Counted from the stretch's first letter, positions 23,419 to 32,445 are shown. The stretch: 64,000 nt of DNA from Candidatus Altarchaeales archaeon (GCA_014727915.1 WJMO01000006.1:194137-258136), one strand, 5' to 3'. Translations and numbers: made by a program. The notes: a model not told the origin generated them from the sequence alone.

Positions 23419-24921
23419 ATGAGCCGGAGCGCAGCAACCGCAGCCCTTTTCCTGATCATTTTCTCCGCCGTTAATGCGAGCGGTTTTGGGGAAGGGGACG
23501 TATACCGGATACTCATGAAAGGAGTGTGTTTGAACTCAGAGGAGGGCATGCCCTGCAAGACCCCGGGGGATATGGAGGAAATGTTCTATGGGGTCTGCTG
23601 TTCGGGCGTGTGCAACGTCAACGCCGACGACTGCAGCGAACGTGGTGAGATGCGTTTGGAGATCGTCAGGACGATATCACGGAAGATGTGCGAGCAGAGA
23701 TATGATGGAACGGAATGCTACATGCCGGACCTGTTCCAGAAGGTTGAGGGCACGGAATTCTTCGGGGTATGCTGCCGGGGGGAATGCAACTGGGGTGAGA
23801 GGAAGTGCGTCAGCTACTGCGGGGACGGATACTGCACGAGCCAGGAGCAGAGGGAGGGGAACTGCGCTGAAGACTGCGGGAAAGCCATGAAGGACGATAA
23901 GGAAGAGGTCAGGATGAGCACGGAGGAGATGATGGAGGAGATGAGGGTGATAGGGTGCCTGGGCATCGAGGAAGGAGGGAATTGCGTCTTCCCCGGTGAC
24001 TTCACCCAATGGACCAACATATCAGGGGTGTGCTGCGGGGGTAAATGCCAGTTCAGAAAAGAGGCATGCATCGAAAAGGCAGTTGACGCGAACAAGCCCG
24101 ACCTCATCGTTAAGTCCATCGACATCTCGCCCGAAAAGCCAGAAGCGTACGATAAGGTGAACGTTACCGTTACCGTGGAGAACACGGGCCGGGAGAACGT
24201 GTTGGAGAGCTTCTGGATACTGTTGGAGATACGCGACAGCGGGGTTCTTTTGACGGAGGACAACCAGGAGGTCAACGAGACCGTATTAAGGGGTTCGACC
24301 ATAACGCACACGTTCACAGACAACCTCGGGCTTGGGAGGTCGGGTTCGTTCCGGGTCACGGTCGACGTCGACGCCAACTCGAACTTCCCCCACCAGAACA
24401 ACCTGATAGACGAGGTCGACGAGGACAACAACGGCGGTTCGAAGGTGTTATACGTCCTCGACGGCGTGAGGGGCGTCTGCGGCGACAGAATATGCAGCGA
24501 ATCAGAGTTGAAAAGGGGGGATTGCACCGTCGACTGCGGTGGGGACGAGTACTGCGGAGACGACATATGCAGTGACGCGGAAAGGAAATCCGGCTCCTGC
24601 AGTACGGACTGCGGCACATCCGTTGGAGGAGATGGCGGATATCCCCTGAAGATGATTATCGCAGGAGCGGCAGCTGTCATAGTCGCTGCCATAATCGTCT
24701 TGTACAATTTGACGGGAAGGCGTCAGGGACCAGAAGTCATTGAGACTGCAAAGTCCCGGGAGGACCTGGAGCGGGAGAGGGACGAGCTCGAGAAGATGAC
24801 CGCCCTAGCCAAGGCCAAATACCATCGGAGGGAGCTGGACGAGGAGAGCTTCCGGGAGATCGTCCGGGACAACCAGAGGAAGATAATCGAACTGGAGCTG
24901 AAGATGAAATCCATGAGATAG
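23419..24921 (+). CDS. Cys-rich membrane protein with CARDB domain and cytoplasmic coiled-coil tail
   Basis: The 500-residue protein has a signal peptide (residues 1-21); four Cys-rich modules of the type GVCC.G.C; a CGDGYCTSQEQREGNCAEDCG knot; a CARDB adhesion-type beta-sandwich (about 225-345, DLIVKSIDISPEKPEAYDKVNVTVTVENTG); and two more CGD..C....C..DCG knots. A TM segment (about 411-431) and a cytoplasmic tail follow. The tail ends in a coiled coil with LAKAKYHRRELDEESFREIVRDNQRK, a short motif I associate with the ends of many archaeal membrane proteins. The layout is that of a surface receptor or adhesin with an inner contact region, and the adjacent KaiC-like ATPase could be its partner. 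Confidence 0.7.
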   Translation: MSRSAATAALFLIIFSAVNASGFGEGDVYRILMKGVCLNSEEGMPCKTPGDMEEMFYGVCCSGVCNVNADDCSERGEMRLEIVRTISRKMCEQRYDGTECYMPDLFQKVEGTEFFGVCCRGECNWGERKCVSYCGDGYCTSQEQREGNCAEDCGKAMKDDKEEVRMSTEEMMEEMRVIGCLGIEEGGNCVFPGDFTQWTNISGVCCGGKCQFRKEACIEKAVDANKPDLIVKSIDISPEKPEAYDKVNVTVTVENTGRENVLESFWILLEIRDSGVLLTEDNQEVNETVLRGSTITHTFTDNLGLGRSGSFRVTVDVDANSNFPHQNNLIDEVDEDNNGGSKVLYVLDGVRGVCGDRICSESELKRGDCTVDCGGDEYCGDDICSDAERKSGSCSTDCGTSVGGDGGYPLKMIIAGAAAVIVAAIIVLYNLTGRRQGPEVIETAKSREDLERERDELEKMTALAKAKYHRRELDEESFREIVRDNQRKIIELELKMKSMR

Positions 24922-24949
24922 GCCGGCCGGGTTTGAAAGGGGGGTTAAA

Positions 24950-26155
24950 TTGAAAAACGTCGTTTTTTGGAAGTTGACTTTGGCTCTTGCAATTGCCATC
25001 ACCGTTTCATATATCATCATTTTGGCGGGAATCCCAGCCTATGGGCACCCTGAGGACTCTGAAGAACGGGGGCCTGTTGATTCCAGCGATGCCACAGCCA
25101 AGCTCCTATCCCTAGGCTACTTGAGCCACGCGAGGGAAAGCCATGACCGGGGGGTGGGTGTTACCGTCTACGACCGGGTTTCCGCATACGATGGTTTGAA
25201 TCTGTTCACGAATCTTTGGACGAGTGAAGTGCTGTTGATGGACATGAACGGAAGTGTGAGGCACACGTGGACTTTGGACGGCAGATACTGGCATCATGCC
25301 GTAGAGGACAACATGAGCCTTGTTGGTTTGGCCTACCGGGTCGTCGACGGTGATGTAGAGGGCAGCATAGTAAGGATGGACAAGGGTTCTAACATAATAT
25401 GGAAGTCCCCGGGCACATACCATCATGGGGTATGGGTGACTGACGACGGTAGAGTGTATTCCATTGACGGTTCCAAGACGATGCCCGGGGAACGTAGGAA
25501 CATAACAGTAGGGGGCAGGGGTTACATGATAGTCGACAACCACATCGTCGAACTATCGCCTTCGGGCGAGGTCGTTGATTCTGTCTCTGTCTTTGACCTG
25601 GTGGAAGACCTGGTGAACAACGAGACCATGGCCGAATACGGGGATTATCTCCCGTTCGAAGCGGTTGAAGTGCTCCACACAAACTACGTCGAGGAGGTCC
25701 GTGAAGACCTGGGATACGCGAACGAGGGTGATGTCCTCTTCTGCGTGAGGAATCTGGACCTCATCGGCATAGCAGACATGGACGAGGAAAAGCTGGTCTG
25801 GCATTGGGGCCCCGGGGTTTTGGAGCACCCCCACAGCCCCAGCATATTGGACGGGGGTAACATTCTCGTCTTTGACAACGGCGTTCGCAGGGGATATTCC
25901 AGGGTGTTGGAGTTGGACCCTCGTACGGGAGAGGTGGTCTGGGAGTATGAAGGAAGCCCGCCGGAGTCGTTCTATTCGGAGAGTAGGGGTTGGGCTCAGA
26001 GGCTTCCCAACAACAACACGCTGATAACAGAATCGGACATGAGCCGCGTGTTCGAAGTCACAAGGGAGGGCAGGATTGTGTGGGAGTACTGGAACACACA
26101 CGCGGACGATGAGAACCGGACAGCAATAATCTGCTCTATGCAGAGGATAGGATGA
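24950..26155 (+). CDS. Arylsulfotransferase (ASST)-like secreted beta-propeller
   Basis: A signal anchor (residues 9-30) is followed by the ASST pattern: VGVTVYDRVSAYDGLNLFTN, SEVLLMDMNGSVRHTWTLD, a buried HH (YWHHAVED), HHGVWVTDDGRVY, HWGPGVLEHPHSPSILDGGNILVFDNG, and the repeated W-type propeller blade motif (VVWEYEGS, IVWEYWNTH). By family it would move sulfate from aryl sulfates or act as a related transferase outside the membrane. The catalytic His of the family cannot be assigned with confidence from reading alone. Two sulfatase-like genes flank it, which fits sulfated or otherwise esterified surface glycans. It starts with TTG at 24950. Confidence 0.75.
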   Translation: MKNVVFWKLTLALAIAITVSYIIILAGIPAYGHPEDSEERGPVDSSDATAKLLSLGYLSHARESHDRGVGVTVYDRVSAYDGLNLFTNLWTSEVLLMDMNGSVRHTWTLDGRYWHHAVEDNMSLVGLAYRVVDGDVEGSIVRMDKGSNIIWKSPGTYHHGVWVTDDGRVYSIDGSKTMPGERRNITVGGRGYMIVDNHIVELSPSGEVVDSVSVFDLVEDLVNNETMAEYGDYLPFEAVEVLHTNYVEEVREDLGYANEGDVLFCVRNLDLIGIADMDEEKLVWHWGPGVLEHPHSPSILDGGNILVFDNGVRRGYSRVLELDPRTGEVVWEYEGSPPESFYSESRGWAQRLPNNNTLITESDMSRVFEVTREGRIVWEYWNTHADDENRTAIICSMQRIG

Positions 26156-26234
26156 GGACAGGACTGATGTATAAATGCTCCCAGCCAGGACACCATCAAA
26201 AGGCAAAAAGAATGCATTCCTGGGGATGATGGTT

Positions 26235-27794
26235 TTAATTCACGTAACCGAGTGACTTAAGCTGATCTTTGACTGTTTCAGGGGTCTCGATAATATTTTC
26301 TTCCTGGAGGTCCTTGAAGGAGTAGTCCAATAGCATCTGCTGGAGATGGGCGGCGCAATTGTCGCATCCAAGTTGAAGGTTCCTCTGTTCGAACGGGTCG
26401 GATGAAAGGTTGTAAACTTCCATCCTGTAGGGTAGTTCGAGCACCTGTTCCTGCCTTACCATCAGGAATTCCTCGTTATACGAGTTGACCCTGGACCTGA
26501 TGTACTTAATCTCCCCGTCTATGAGCATGTCCCGCCCATATCTGCCTCCAGCGTAGATGTAGGGTTTGTCATAGGATAGGTTGAAGAAGTTCATGCCCTT
26601 GAAGGTCGAAGGAGCCTCAACCCCCAATAGGTATAGTGTCGAGGGCGCAAGATCTATCATCTCGACCGGCTTTTTTACGACTAGGCCTTTATCAAGGCCT
26701 GGCTTGTAGAAGAGGAGGGGGACCTTAAGCTGCTCATTGTATATCGTGTATACGTGGAATCTGCCTCCATGCTCGAAAAACTCCTCTCCGTGGTCGGCGG
26801 TAAAAATAAAGAGGGTGTTCTCATCGTATTCTGAGATCTTCCCCATGAGATTGGATATCATATAGTCTGTGTATGCGATTTCTTGGTCGTACTTGCATAT
26901 CTGAAGTCGTTGGAACCGGCGCTTTGAAGGCAGCAAACCTCCCCCGGGATCGCAAAACATGCTATCATAGGGTTTTGGAGCTATGAAGGGATAGTGTACG
27001 TCCATGTAATGGAGATATAGGAAAAACTTCTCTGGTCTTTCCTCTTTCAGCCATTTAAGTGCCTTTTCCTCTATCTTGGATGCTGTTTCGAACTTCTCAA
27101 CCTCTTCATCGCCTATGAAACCCCGACTGTTGACATAGTATGTGTCAAATCCTTGACCAAGGTTTTTACGCTCGTGCATGAAGGGGTTCAGGACGAATGC
27201 TGCGGTCTTATAGCCTTCGAGGGAAAGCACCTCAGCGAGTGTGGTATGGTCGTCGCTTAAGCGGTTTTCAAAGGGCACTTCGATTATTCCGTGTGATTTG
27301 GGATATTCTGAGGTGAATATCGAGGCTACCGAGGGGGTTGTGTAGGCCTCCTGGCTGTATGCATTGGCAAAGTTGACAGAGGCTAGTGCAATATTGTCCA
27401 GGTTGGGTGTGGTGTTCCGGGGATAACCGTTGAAGCCCATATGGTCAGAGCGCAGGGCGTCTACGAGGAATATCACAACATTGCAGTCTTCACAGATTAA
27501 ATCGCCTATCAGACCATCATAGGACAAGTTGCTCGAGTGATCAAATTCTCTCCTGGACAGAGGATGTTCTACATTGTAGGATTGGAAGAAAGGTTGATAG
27601 TATTCGCCGGTTAGGACCATTTGAGTGCGTATGTCCAGGACCCTGTTGGCGGTGTCGCTCCTGAGGTGATCCGGGTTGAATAGTGGGTAAAACTCGAATC
27701 CGGTGGCAGCCTGATAGGATATGTAGGGGATAATGACGAGGAGTATGGGAATCAGATAGACTAGGATATACCTCCGAAAATCCCATTTTGACAT
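26235..27794 (-). CDS. Sulfatase-family hydrolase, membrane-anchored (second copy)
   Basis: From the ATG at 27794 the product has 519 residues, with a TM anchor at about residues 7-28. The catalytic core reads CNVVIFLVDALRSDHMGFNGY (metal Asp), SQEAYTTPSVASIFTSEYP (Thr at the nucleophile position), YLHYMDVHYPF and FIFTADHGEEFFEHG. As in the first enzyme, the formylglycine-forming Cys/Ser is not present. It ends LKSLGYVN. The frame is open to 27878, but a TATA-like GTTATTATAC 22 nt before 27794 and the immediate TM segment support the shorter form. It is somewhat AT-richer than its neighbours and shares only the fold with the copy at 18471, so it is not a recent duplicate. Confidence 0.85.
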   Translation of the reverse strand: MSKWDFRRYILVYLIPILLVIIPYISYQAATGFEFYPLFNPDHLRSDTANRVLDIRTQMVLTGEYYQPFFQSYNVEHPLSRREFDHSSNLSYDGLIGDLICEDCNVVIFLVDALRSDHMGFNGYPRNTTPNLDNIALASVNFANAYSQEAYTTPSVASIFTSEYPKSHGIIEVPFENRLSDDHTTLAEVLSLEGYKTAAFVLNPFMHERKNLGQGFDTYYVNSRGFIGDEEVEKFETASKIEEKALKWLKEERPEKFFLYLHYMDVHYPFIAPKPYDSMFCDPGGGLLPSKRRFQRLQICKYDQEIAYTDYMISNLMGKISEYDENTLFIFTADHGEEFFEHGGRFHVYTIYNEQLKVPLLFYKPGLDKGLVVKKPVEMIDLAPSTLYLLGVEAPSTFKGMNFFNLSYDKPYIYAGGRYGRDMLIDGEIKYIRSRVNSYNEEFLMVRQEQVLELPYRMEVYNLSSDPFEQRNLQLGCDNCAAHLQQMLLDYSFKDLQEENIIETPETVKDQLKSLGYVN

Positions 27795-27815
27795 GGATAA
27801 GGGATAAGAGTGAGT

Positions 27816-27825
27816 GTATAATAAC
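27816..27825 (-). promoter_or_regulatory. TATA box that supports the 27794 start
   Basis: GTTATTATAC on the minus strand lies 22 nt before the ATG of the second sulfatase-like gene. A longer form starting at 27878 would lie upstream of this promoter. Confidence 0.45.
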
Positions 27826-27951
27826 TGAGTGATTATGGGGGCGGTTTCGACCGATATGATGTTTAGCTGGCCGGGCATAGCAGCCTGGAGGGGATGGAGC
27901 GACCGAAGAAGACAGGCATATTGGAGGACGGGAAGGGAAGCCCGGGAGGGG

Positions 27952-28245
27952 TCATACTTCCATGCAGTCGTGGTAGCTTTTGTCCCGGGTGTCGTATTTG
28001 CAGCATTCCCTGACTCCGACTTCAGCGGAGTTCACGTTGCAGTATGGCCTCCTAGCGGGACAGACATACAAGACCTCCTTGGTGTCCCATTCGATTATCT
28101 TCTGGGGCCAGCTCCACTCGCAGTAGTATATCCGGTCGCCGGAGGTTTTCTCCTCCGACGGTGATAGGGTGACTTCCACGTTGGTTCCCATGCACACGCA
28201 CCCGGAAGCAAGCAGGACCAGGACAACCAGTATGAGAGAGCGCAT
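27952..28245 (-). CDS. Small Cys-rich lipoprotein, unknown
   Basis: From the ATG at 28245 the 97-residue product has a lipoprotein signal (RSLILVVLVLLASGC; lipobox ASGC, lipid on Cys at about residue 16). The mature part carries about seven more cysteines (YCEW, VCPARRPYC, ECCKYD, DCMEV). A TATA box (28267-28274) 22 nt upstream supports this start over one 36 bp further out. No family is recognised. Confidence 0.6.
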   Translation of the reverse strand: MRSLILVVLVLLASGCVCMGTNVEVTLSPSEEKTSGDRIYYCEWSWPQKIIEWDTKEVLYVCPARRPYCNVNSAEVGVRECCKYDTRDKSYHDCMEV

Positions 28246-28266
28246 GGTAACACATGAAATTACACC

Positions 28267-28274
28267 AATATAAG
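28267..28274 (-). promoter_or_regulatory. TATA box for the small lipoprotein gene
   Basis: CTTATATT on the minus strand lies 22 nt before the ATG at 28245. Confidence 0.45.
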
Positions 28275-28284
28275 GGAGCAAGTG

Positions 28285-29280
28285 TTATTTTCTCCTTTGG
28301 AGAACGTGGTATCTGCTTCCCGAGATGAGCATCACCGCGTTGTTGAATTTCTCCAGTTGCACGCCAGGCAGGTTGTTTTCCATCTTCATGTCGGATAGGG
28401 GTATGTTATGTATCTCAGGAGGCCGGGCTGGATTCACAGTCGAACCTATGCTCTCGTATCCTATTTCATGGAGTGTTTTAAGGGTTGTCTCCTCGTGTTC
28501 GGCCACGACCGCAACGGCATCGGAGGCTAGGTGGTTATGGTCGAGTTTACTGACCCAACTGGTTATCTCCTCCTGGCCAAGGTCCTCCCTGAGGAACCGG
28601 TGGTATTCCATCCCCTTGAATATCGCATAGTCGAATTTCCCGCCGCCCAATATGTTTGAAAGTATGGTCTCGTCGCCCGACACCGAAGGTATGAAAGTAA
28701 AGTGCTCCCATGTGAGGTACCTGCCCATCTTACGCCAGTCTCTCTCGCCTATGCTATATCCTATACGTTCATGGGCGTATTTGATCCTCCGGATGCCCTC
28801 CCCGTGCTCGGATGTTATAGGATATTGGAGGGCTTCTTCTATGTCTCTGCGTATAGGCCCTGACTTTATGAAGTTCCCGAAAACCATTGAGGGGTCTAAT
28901 TTGAGCGCTTCCAACAGTCCGGCTCCTGCTATCATCTCCCCCTCGTGCATGCACATGCCCACGAGCCGGCCCTGGGTGCATGTGTTGACAAGCCAGAGGG
29001 TGTCGGCTCCCATCTCAGGGTAGAATCCCAAGCCCGTGAATATTGGCTTCCCGTCGGATCTGCGAATCCTAGAGAGTTCGCTCTGCTGTCTCAGCTGCTC
29101 GTGTAGGCATCCCAGGCCTGTCTTGCCCGTGTGTTTGGCAAGCCAGAAGACGGGATGTTCAAGTATTTCAGTTTCGGGAGGTTCAGACAGGGGGATCGGC
29201 TCGCCGGCCAGGAACTGGAGGGGGTCAGGCACCATAGGGCCGGGGATAGATTTATTCGTCAACTGGCCTGGAACCACCAT
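28285..29280 (-). CDS. Unknown soluble protein, 331 residues
   Basis: The product is soluble, has no signal peptide or TM and matches no family I know. Visible features are a Pro-rich N-terminal stretch (IPGPMVPDPLQFLAGEPIPLSEPPE), a globular middle with conserved-looking FTGLGFYPEMGADTLWLVNTC and FDYAIFKGMEYHRFLREDLG, and a mixed alpha/beta tail. AVAVVAEHEETTLKTLHEIGY resembles part of a Rossmann-like or GNAT-like strand-helix unit, but not enough to name it. A TATA-like CTATAATTT about 22 nt upstream fits a leaderless start. It reads towards the small lipoprotein gene. Confidence 0.5.
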   Translation of the reverse strand: MVVPGQLTNKSIPGPMVPDPLQFLAGEPIPLSEPPETEILEHPVFWLAKHTGKTGLGCLHEQLRQQSELSRIRRSDGKPIFTGLGFYPEMGADTLWLVNTCTQGRLVGMCMHEGEMIAGAGLLEALKLDPSMVFGNFIKSGPIRRDIEEALQYPITSEHGEGIRRIKYAHERIGYSIGERDWRKMGRYLTWEHFTFIPSVSGDETILSNILGGGKFDYAIFKGMEYHRFLREDLGQEEITSWVSKLDHNHLASDAVAVVAEHEETTLKTLHEIGYESIGSTVNPARPPEIHNIPLSDMKMENNLPGVQLEKFNNAVMLISGSRYHVLQRRK

Positions 29281-29328
29281 CCTATTAGTAGAACAGGGAA
29301 ATTATAGGTAATAAGTCTGTGGGTTTTT

Positions 29329-30351
29329 TTATGCTATTTTTTTGAGCCCATCCTCGATCAACTCCTGGAATTGGATGTAATCCTTGTCGCCTTCTAGGGG
29401 TTTTCCGTTTATGAAGAACTGGGGTGTGCCGCTTACTCCCACGTTTGAGCCGTCAGCGATGTCTGCCATCACTTCCTCAGTGTTTTCTCCGGAGTCGAGG
29501 CATTGGTTGAATTCTCCCATGTCCAATCCTATGTCGCGGGCGTATTTTCTCAGGGAGTTCACGCCGAGTTCCTGCTGGTTCTGGAAGAGGAGGTCGTGGT
29601 ATTCCCAGAACATGCCCTGGTCGTCGGCGCACTCGGCAGCCTCCGCAGCCTTCATTGCGTGATCGTGTTTGCTCAGCGGGAAGTCGCGGAACACCAGCCT
29701 GGCTTTCCCGGTGTCAATGTATTCTTCCTTCAACTTCGAGAGGGTGTCCTGGGCGAATCTCCCGCAGAAGGGGCATTCGAACTCGGAGAATGCGATTATG
29801 GTGACGGGAGCGCCGGGGTCTCCGAGGACGGGGTCGTCGTCCTCGCCCGGCGGCTCTATGAACCTGCCCACCTTGGACGCGGAGGGGTTTATGACATACC
29901 TGCCGCCCACCTTAACCAGGAGGCTGCGGGCGTTGCTGAACTCCCCCGCACCTTCTACGCTGGCGTTGAAGATGTACGCGGGCAGGGTGTTGAGACCCAA
30001 CTCTGACAGCAGCCGCTTACCCCTCTCGGATGAGATGTCAACCTCCTCGACTTCGACCGTGGGGAATATCTTGGTTTGGGTGGTCTGGACTATCTCCCTC
30101 GTATCGCACGCACTGCAGGTCCGGTCGTTCAACACGATCATGAGTATGGGCGGGTCACCCACTACTGGAAGTGGAGGCTGTGTGGTGGTGGCCGCCCCAG
30201 CCAATGTGGTTGAGGTCACAAAATTGTTGGGGCTTTCACTGGTTTGAAGTAGCAGATAGAGGACTATGAAGAACACCAGGACTCCGCCGAGCCACCGAAG
30301 CCTCCCAGGGTCAAAGGTGAACCTGACCTCAACATCTCTTTTAGAGGGCAT
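29329..30351 (-). CDS. Membrane-anchored double thioredoxin / DsbA-like disulfide oxidoreductase
   Basis: The 340-residue protein has a TM anchor at about residues 20-36 and a Thr-rich linker. A first thioredoxin-like domain follows with the pair C79-x-x-C82 in RTCSACDT, then a DsbA-type domain with C193-x-x-C196 in FECPFCGRFA, plus the typical DFPLSKHDHAMKAAEAAECADDQGMFWEYHDLLF and the cis-Pro loop VSGTPQFFINGKPL. It should make or shuffle disulfides in secreted proteins outside the membrane. This fits the many Cys-rich surface proteins in the window. The first domain lacks the usual WCxxC tryptophan and may feed electrons to or from the second. Confidence 0.85.
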   Translation of the reverse strand: MPSKRDVEVRFTFDPGRLRWLGGVLVFFIVLYLLLQTSESPNNFVTSTTLAGAATTTQPPLPVVGDPPILMIVLNDRTCSACDTREIVQTTQTKIFPTVEVEEVDISSERGKRLLSELGLNTLPAYIFNASVEGAGEFSNARSLLVKVGGRYVINPSASKVGRFIEPPGEDDDPVLGDPGAPVTIIAFSEFECPFCGRFAQDTLSKLKEEYIDTGKARLVFRDFPLSKHDHAMKAAEAAECADDQGMFWEYHDLLFQNQQELGVNSLRKYARDIGLDMGEFNQCLDSGENTEEVMADIADGSNVGVSGTPQFFINGKPLEGDKDYIQFQELIEDGLKKIA

Positions 30352-30420
30352 TTTAACAGTCAGAAAACTGTTATGATTAGGAGGGTGAGGGTATATAATT
30401 GGGGGGCCGCAGTTATGACG

Positions 30421-31737
30421 CTAGCTGGCGTTTTCCTTTTTCATGAGTTTTTCCATTACGAGACATGCCGTCAGATCTCCCGTGACGTTCACGGACGTGC
30501 GGGCCATGTCCAGTATCCTGTCGACGCCGAGTATGAGGGCTACGCCGACCGCCGGTATGCCGACAGACGTAAGCACGATGGAGAGTATGACTATGCCCAT
30601 TCCAGGGGTGGCTGGCGAGCCTATCGAGGAGCCAACGACCGTCGCTATTATCAGGAGTATCTGGCTGATGCCGAGTTGGACGTCGAATACCTGCGCCAGG
30701 AACACTGCGGCGACGCCCTGGTATAATGCCGTCCCAGCCATGTTTACGGTCGCGCCCAGGGGTATTATGAACTGGCTAAGTGATTTCCTGACTCCCAGTT
30801 TCTCCTCGGCAGTCTTGATTGACAGCGGCATCACAGCCGCTGAGCTTGAGGTGGAGAACGCTAGTAGGAGTAGCTCCCTGGTGCGGGTCAGGAACGTTAA
30901 TGGCGATATACGTGCCGCGGCAAATGATATCAGCGTGTATGTTGTGAGTAGGAGGAGTAGGCCTGCGAGTACGGTGCCTACGTACACCGCCATGCCCAGG
31001 AGAGCGTCTAACCCGAGTTGGGTTGTTAGTTTCGCCATCAACCCGAACACCGCCACTGGCGCGAGCACCATAGCCCATTTCACTATCTGTATGCAAACCT
31101 GCTGTAGGGAGGCGATTAGTTCGAGTATGGGTTTGGCTTGTTCTACGGGGATGGATATCACCGCCAACCCTATGACCATGGCGAACAAAACGACCTGCAG
31201 CATCTCGGTTTCCACCATCGAGTTCAACGGGTTAGCAGGGACTAGGGAGCCTATGGCTTTAGGTAGGTTACCGAGGTCTAAGGCCTGTTGTGGGTTCTCC
31301 GAGGACTCCGGCTCTGACGCGGTTTCTGGGGCGGTGACGTATTCTCCGGGCTCCACGACGTATGCGAGCGCCACACCCACGGCTATCGCATAGGATGTGG
31401 TTACGACAACGAACACCAGCAGCATCAAACCGACTTTCCTCAGTTGCTCCAGGTTCTCGCTTGACGCTATACCCCCTATGATGGAGGCGAAAACCAGGGG
31501 GACAACGATCATCTTAAGGAGTCCGAGGAACACCTGCCCGGGCACAGCCAGCCAGTCTCCCACTATGGATGCTGTGGAAGGCTCGACTAACCCGGCGCTT
31601 GGGCCTAACACCAGCCCCGCCAAGAGGCCGGTCACCATGCCCAACAGTATCTTCAGCCATAGCCTACCCGCCACTAGATCCTGCAAATGGCTGTTGAGCC
31701 GCTTCAACGGCTTCGGATACAAAAGTTCAAGAGCCAC
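30421..31737 (-). CDS. Dicarboxylate/amino acid:cation symporter (DAACS/SDF family)
   Basis: About eight TM segments and two re-entrant loops can be traced. Hallmarks are the Ser-rich loop AFSTSSSAAVMPLSIKTAEEKLGV (HP1), IPLGATVNMAGTALYQGVAAVF (TM7) and SSIGSPATPGMGIVILSIVLTSVGIP (HP2), followed by GVDRILDMARTSVNVTGDL. The family imports glutamate, aspartate or C4-dicarboxylates with sodium or protons. I choose the GTG at 31737 (438 residues): an ATTTATATG TATA box lies 24 nt before it and the family N-terminus begins just after, whereas the open frame extends to 31917 with unlikely sequence. Confidence 0.92.
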   Translation of the reverse strand: MALELLYPKPLKRLNSHLQDLVAGRLWLKILLGMVTGLLAGLVLGPSAGLVEPSTASIVGDWLAVPGQVFLGLLKMIVVPLVFASIIGGIASSENLEQLRKVGLMLLVFVVVTTSYAIAVGVALAYVVEPGEYVTAPETASEPESSENPQQALDLGNLPKAIGSLVPANPLNSMVETEMLQVVLFAMVIGLAVISIPVEQAKPILELIASLQQVCIQIVKWAMVLAPVAVFGLMAKLTTQLGLDALLGMAVYVGTVLAGLLLLLTTYTLISFAAARISPLTFLTRTRELLLLAFSTSSSAAVMPLSIKTAEEKLGVRKSLSQFIIPLGATVNMAGTALYQGVAAVFLAQVFDVQLGISQILLIIATVVGSSIGSPATPGMGIVILSIVLTSVGIPAVGVALILGVDRILDMARTSVNVTGDLTACLVMEKLMKKENAS

Positions 31738-31760
31738 AGTAGGAGAAAAAAGAAGACAGA

Positions 31761-31769
31761 CATATAAAT
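31761..31769 (-). promoter_or_regulatory. TATA box for the symporter gene
   Basis: ATTTATATG on the minus strand lies 24 nt upstream of the GTG at 31737, so the transcript probably begins at the start codon. It is the same nine bases as at 10514-10522. Confidence 0.55.
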
Positions 31770-31992
31770 GCTGACTGTCACACAGTGAGAATGCGAAGGA
31801 TCGGGGGGGAAGCTTTCGCCGCTGGCATGCGAGAACCTGGCGCTGACACAGGATAACAGAACTGGAAACCTCGGGGAGAATGGACCCGGCCCCATTTGCC
31901 AGACCGGGGAACATCAAGGAGACGAGAGGGGCTGAAGTGATGGGTTCCCAGGGTGTCTTGTTATAAATTCACTCAGGATAATTGTTTTTTAC

Positions 31993-32445
31993 ATGGAGAT
32001 TTTCAGGAGATTCCGGCTTTACGCCCGGGAGGAAGGCCTGCACCAGGTCGGCCTCTGCCCGGACGCGGGCGAGTTCGCAGATAGGATCGCGTGCAGGTGG
32101 CATCGGGGGGAGCGCCCAAAGCTAGGCATGATTAACGTCGCATGCTTTGGGCTGTTTAAGCTGGAGAATGTGGACGTGCAGTTGCTAAAAGGGGGGAAAG
32201 CCGACGGTGAGAGGAAACCCGCTATACTTGCGCATGACCGGTCAAAGGGGAGGAAATTCCTGATCATGAGGGAGGACGATGACGCCCCGAGATTCGGATT
32301 ATATGCAAGGGAGAAGGATGAGAGGTTTGCTCCGGGCGAAAAGAGATATCCTATGGTACAGGTGGAAAAGGAGGGGGAGGTGATAGATTACCTTCCCAAA
32401 TCAGGGGAGATCGTTCCCATCGCCGAGTTAAAAAAACTGAGATGA
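31993..32445 (+). CDS. Unknown soluble protein, 150 residues
   Basis: A soluble, Arg/Lys/Glu-rich protein with no family I recognise. Two short similar pieces occur (RFRLYAREEG near the start and RFGLYAREKDE near residue 100), which hints at an internal repeat of a small beta unit. FLIMREDDDAPRFGLY and YPMVQVEKEGEVIDYLP look like beta strands. It lies upstream of a GIY-YIG gene on the same strand, 90 bp apart. Confidence 0.5.
   Translation: MEIFRRFRLYAREEGLHQVGLCPDAGEFADRIACRWHRGERPKLGMINVACFGLFKLENVDVQLLKGGKADGERKPAILAHDRSKGRKFLIMREDDDAPRFGLYAREKDERFAPGEKRYPMVQVEKEGEVIDYLPKSGEIVPIAELKKLR

Noticed and set aside
22821-24707. Long minus-strand frames over the KaiC-like and CARDB genes
   Set aside because: Antisense to genes with clear motifs and domain order; they cross the gene boundary, which real genes would not.
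30443-31393. 316-residue open frame opposite the symporter gene
   Set aside because: It is a mirror of hydrophobic codons in the symporter gene; no motif, no promoter.
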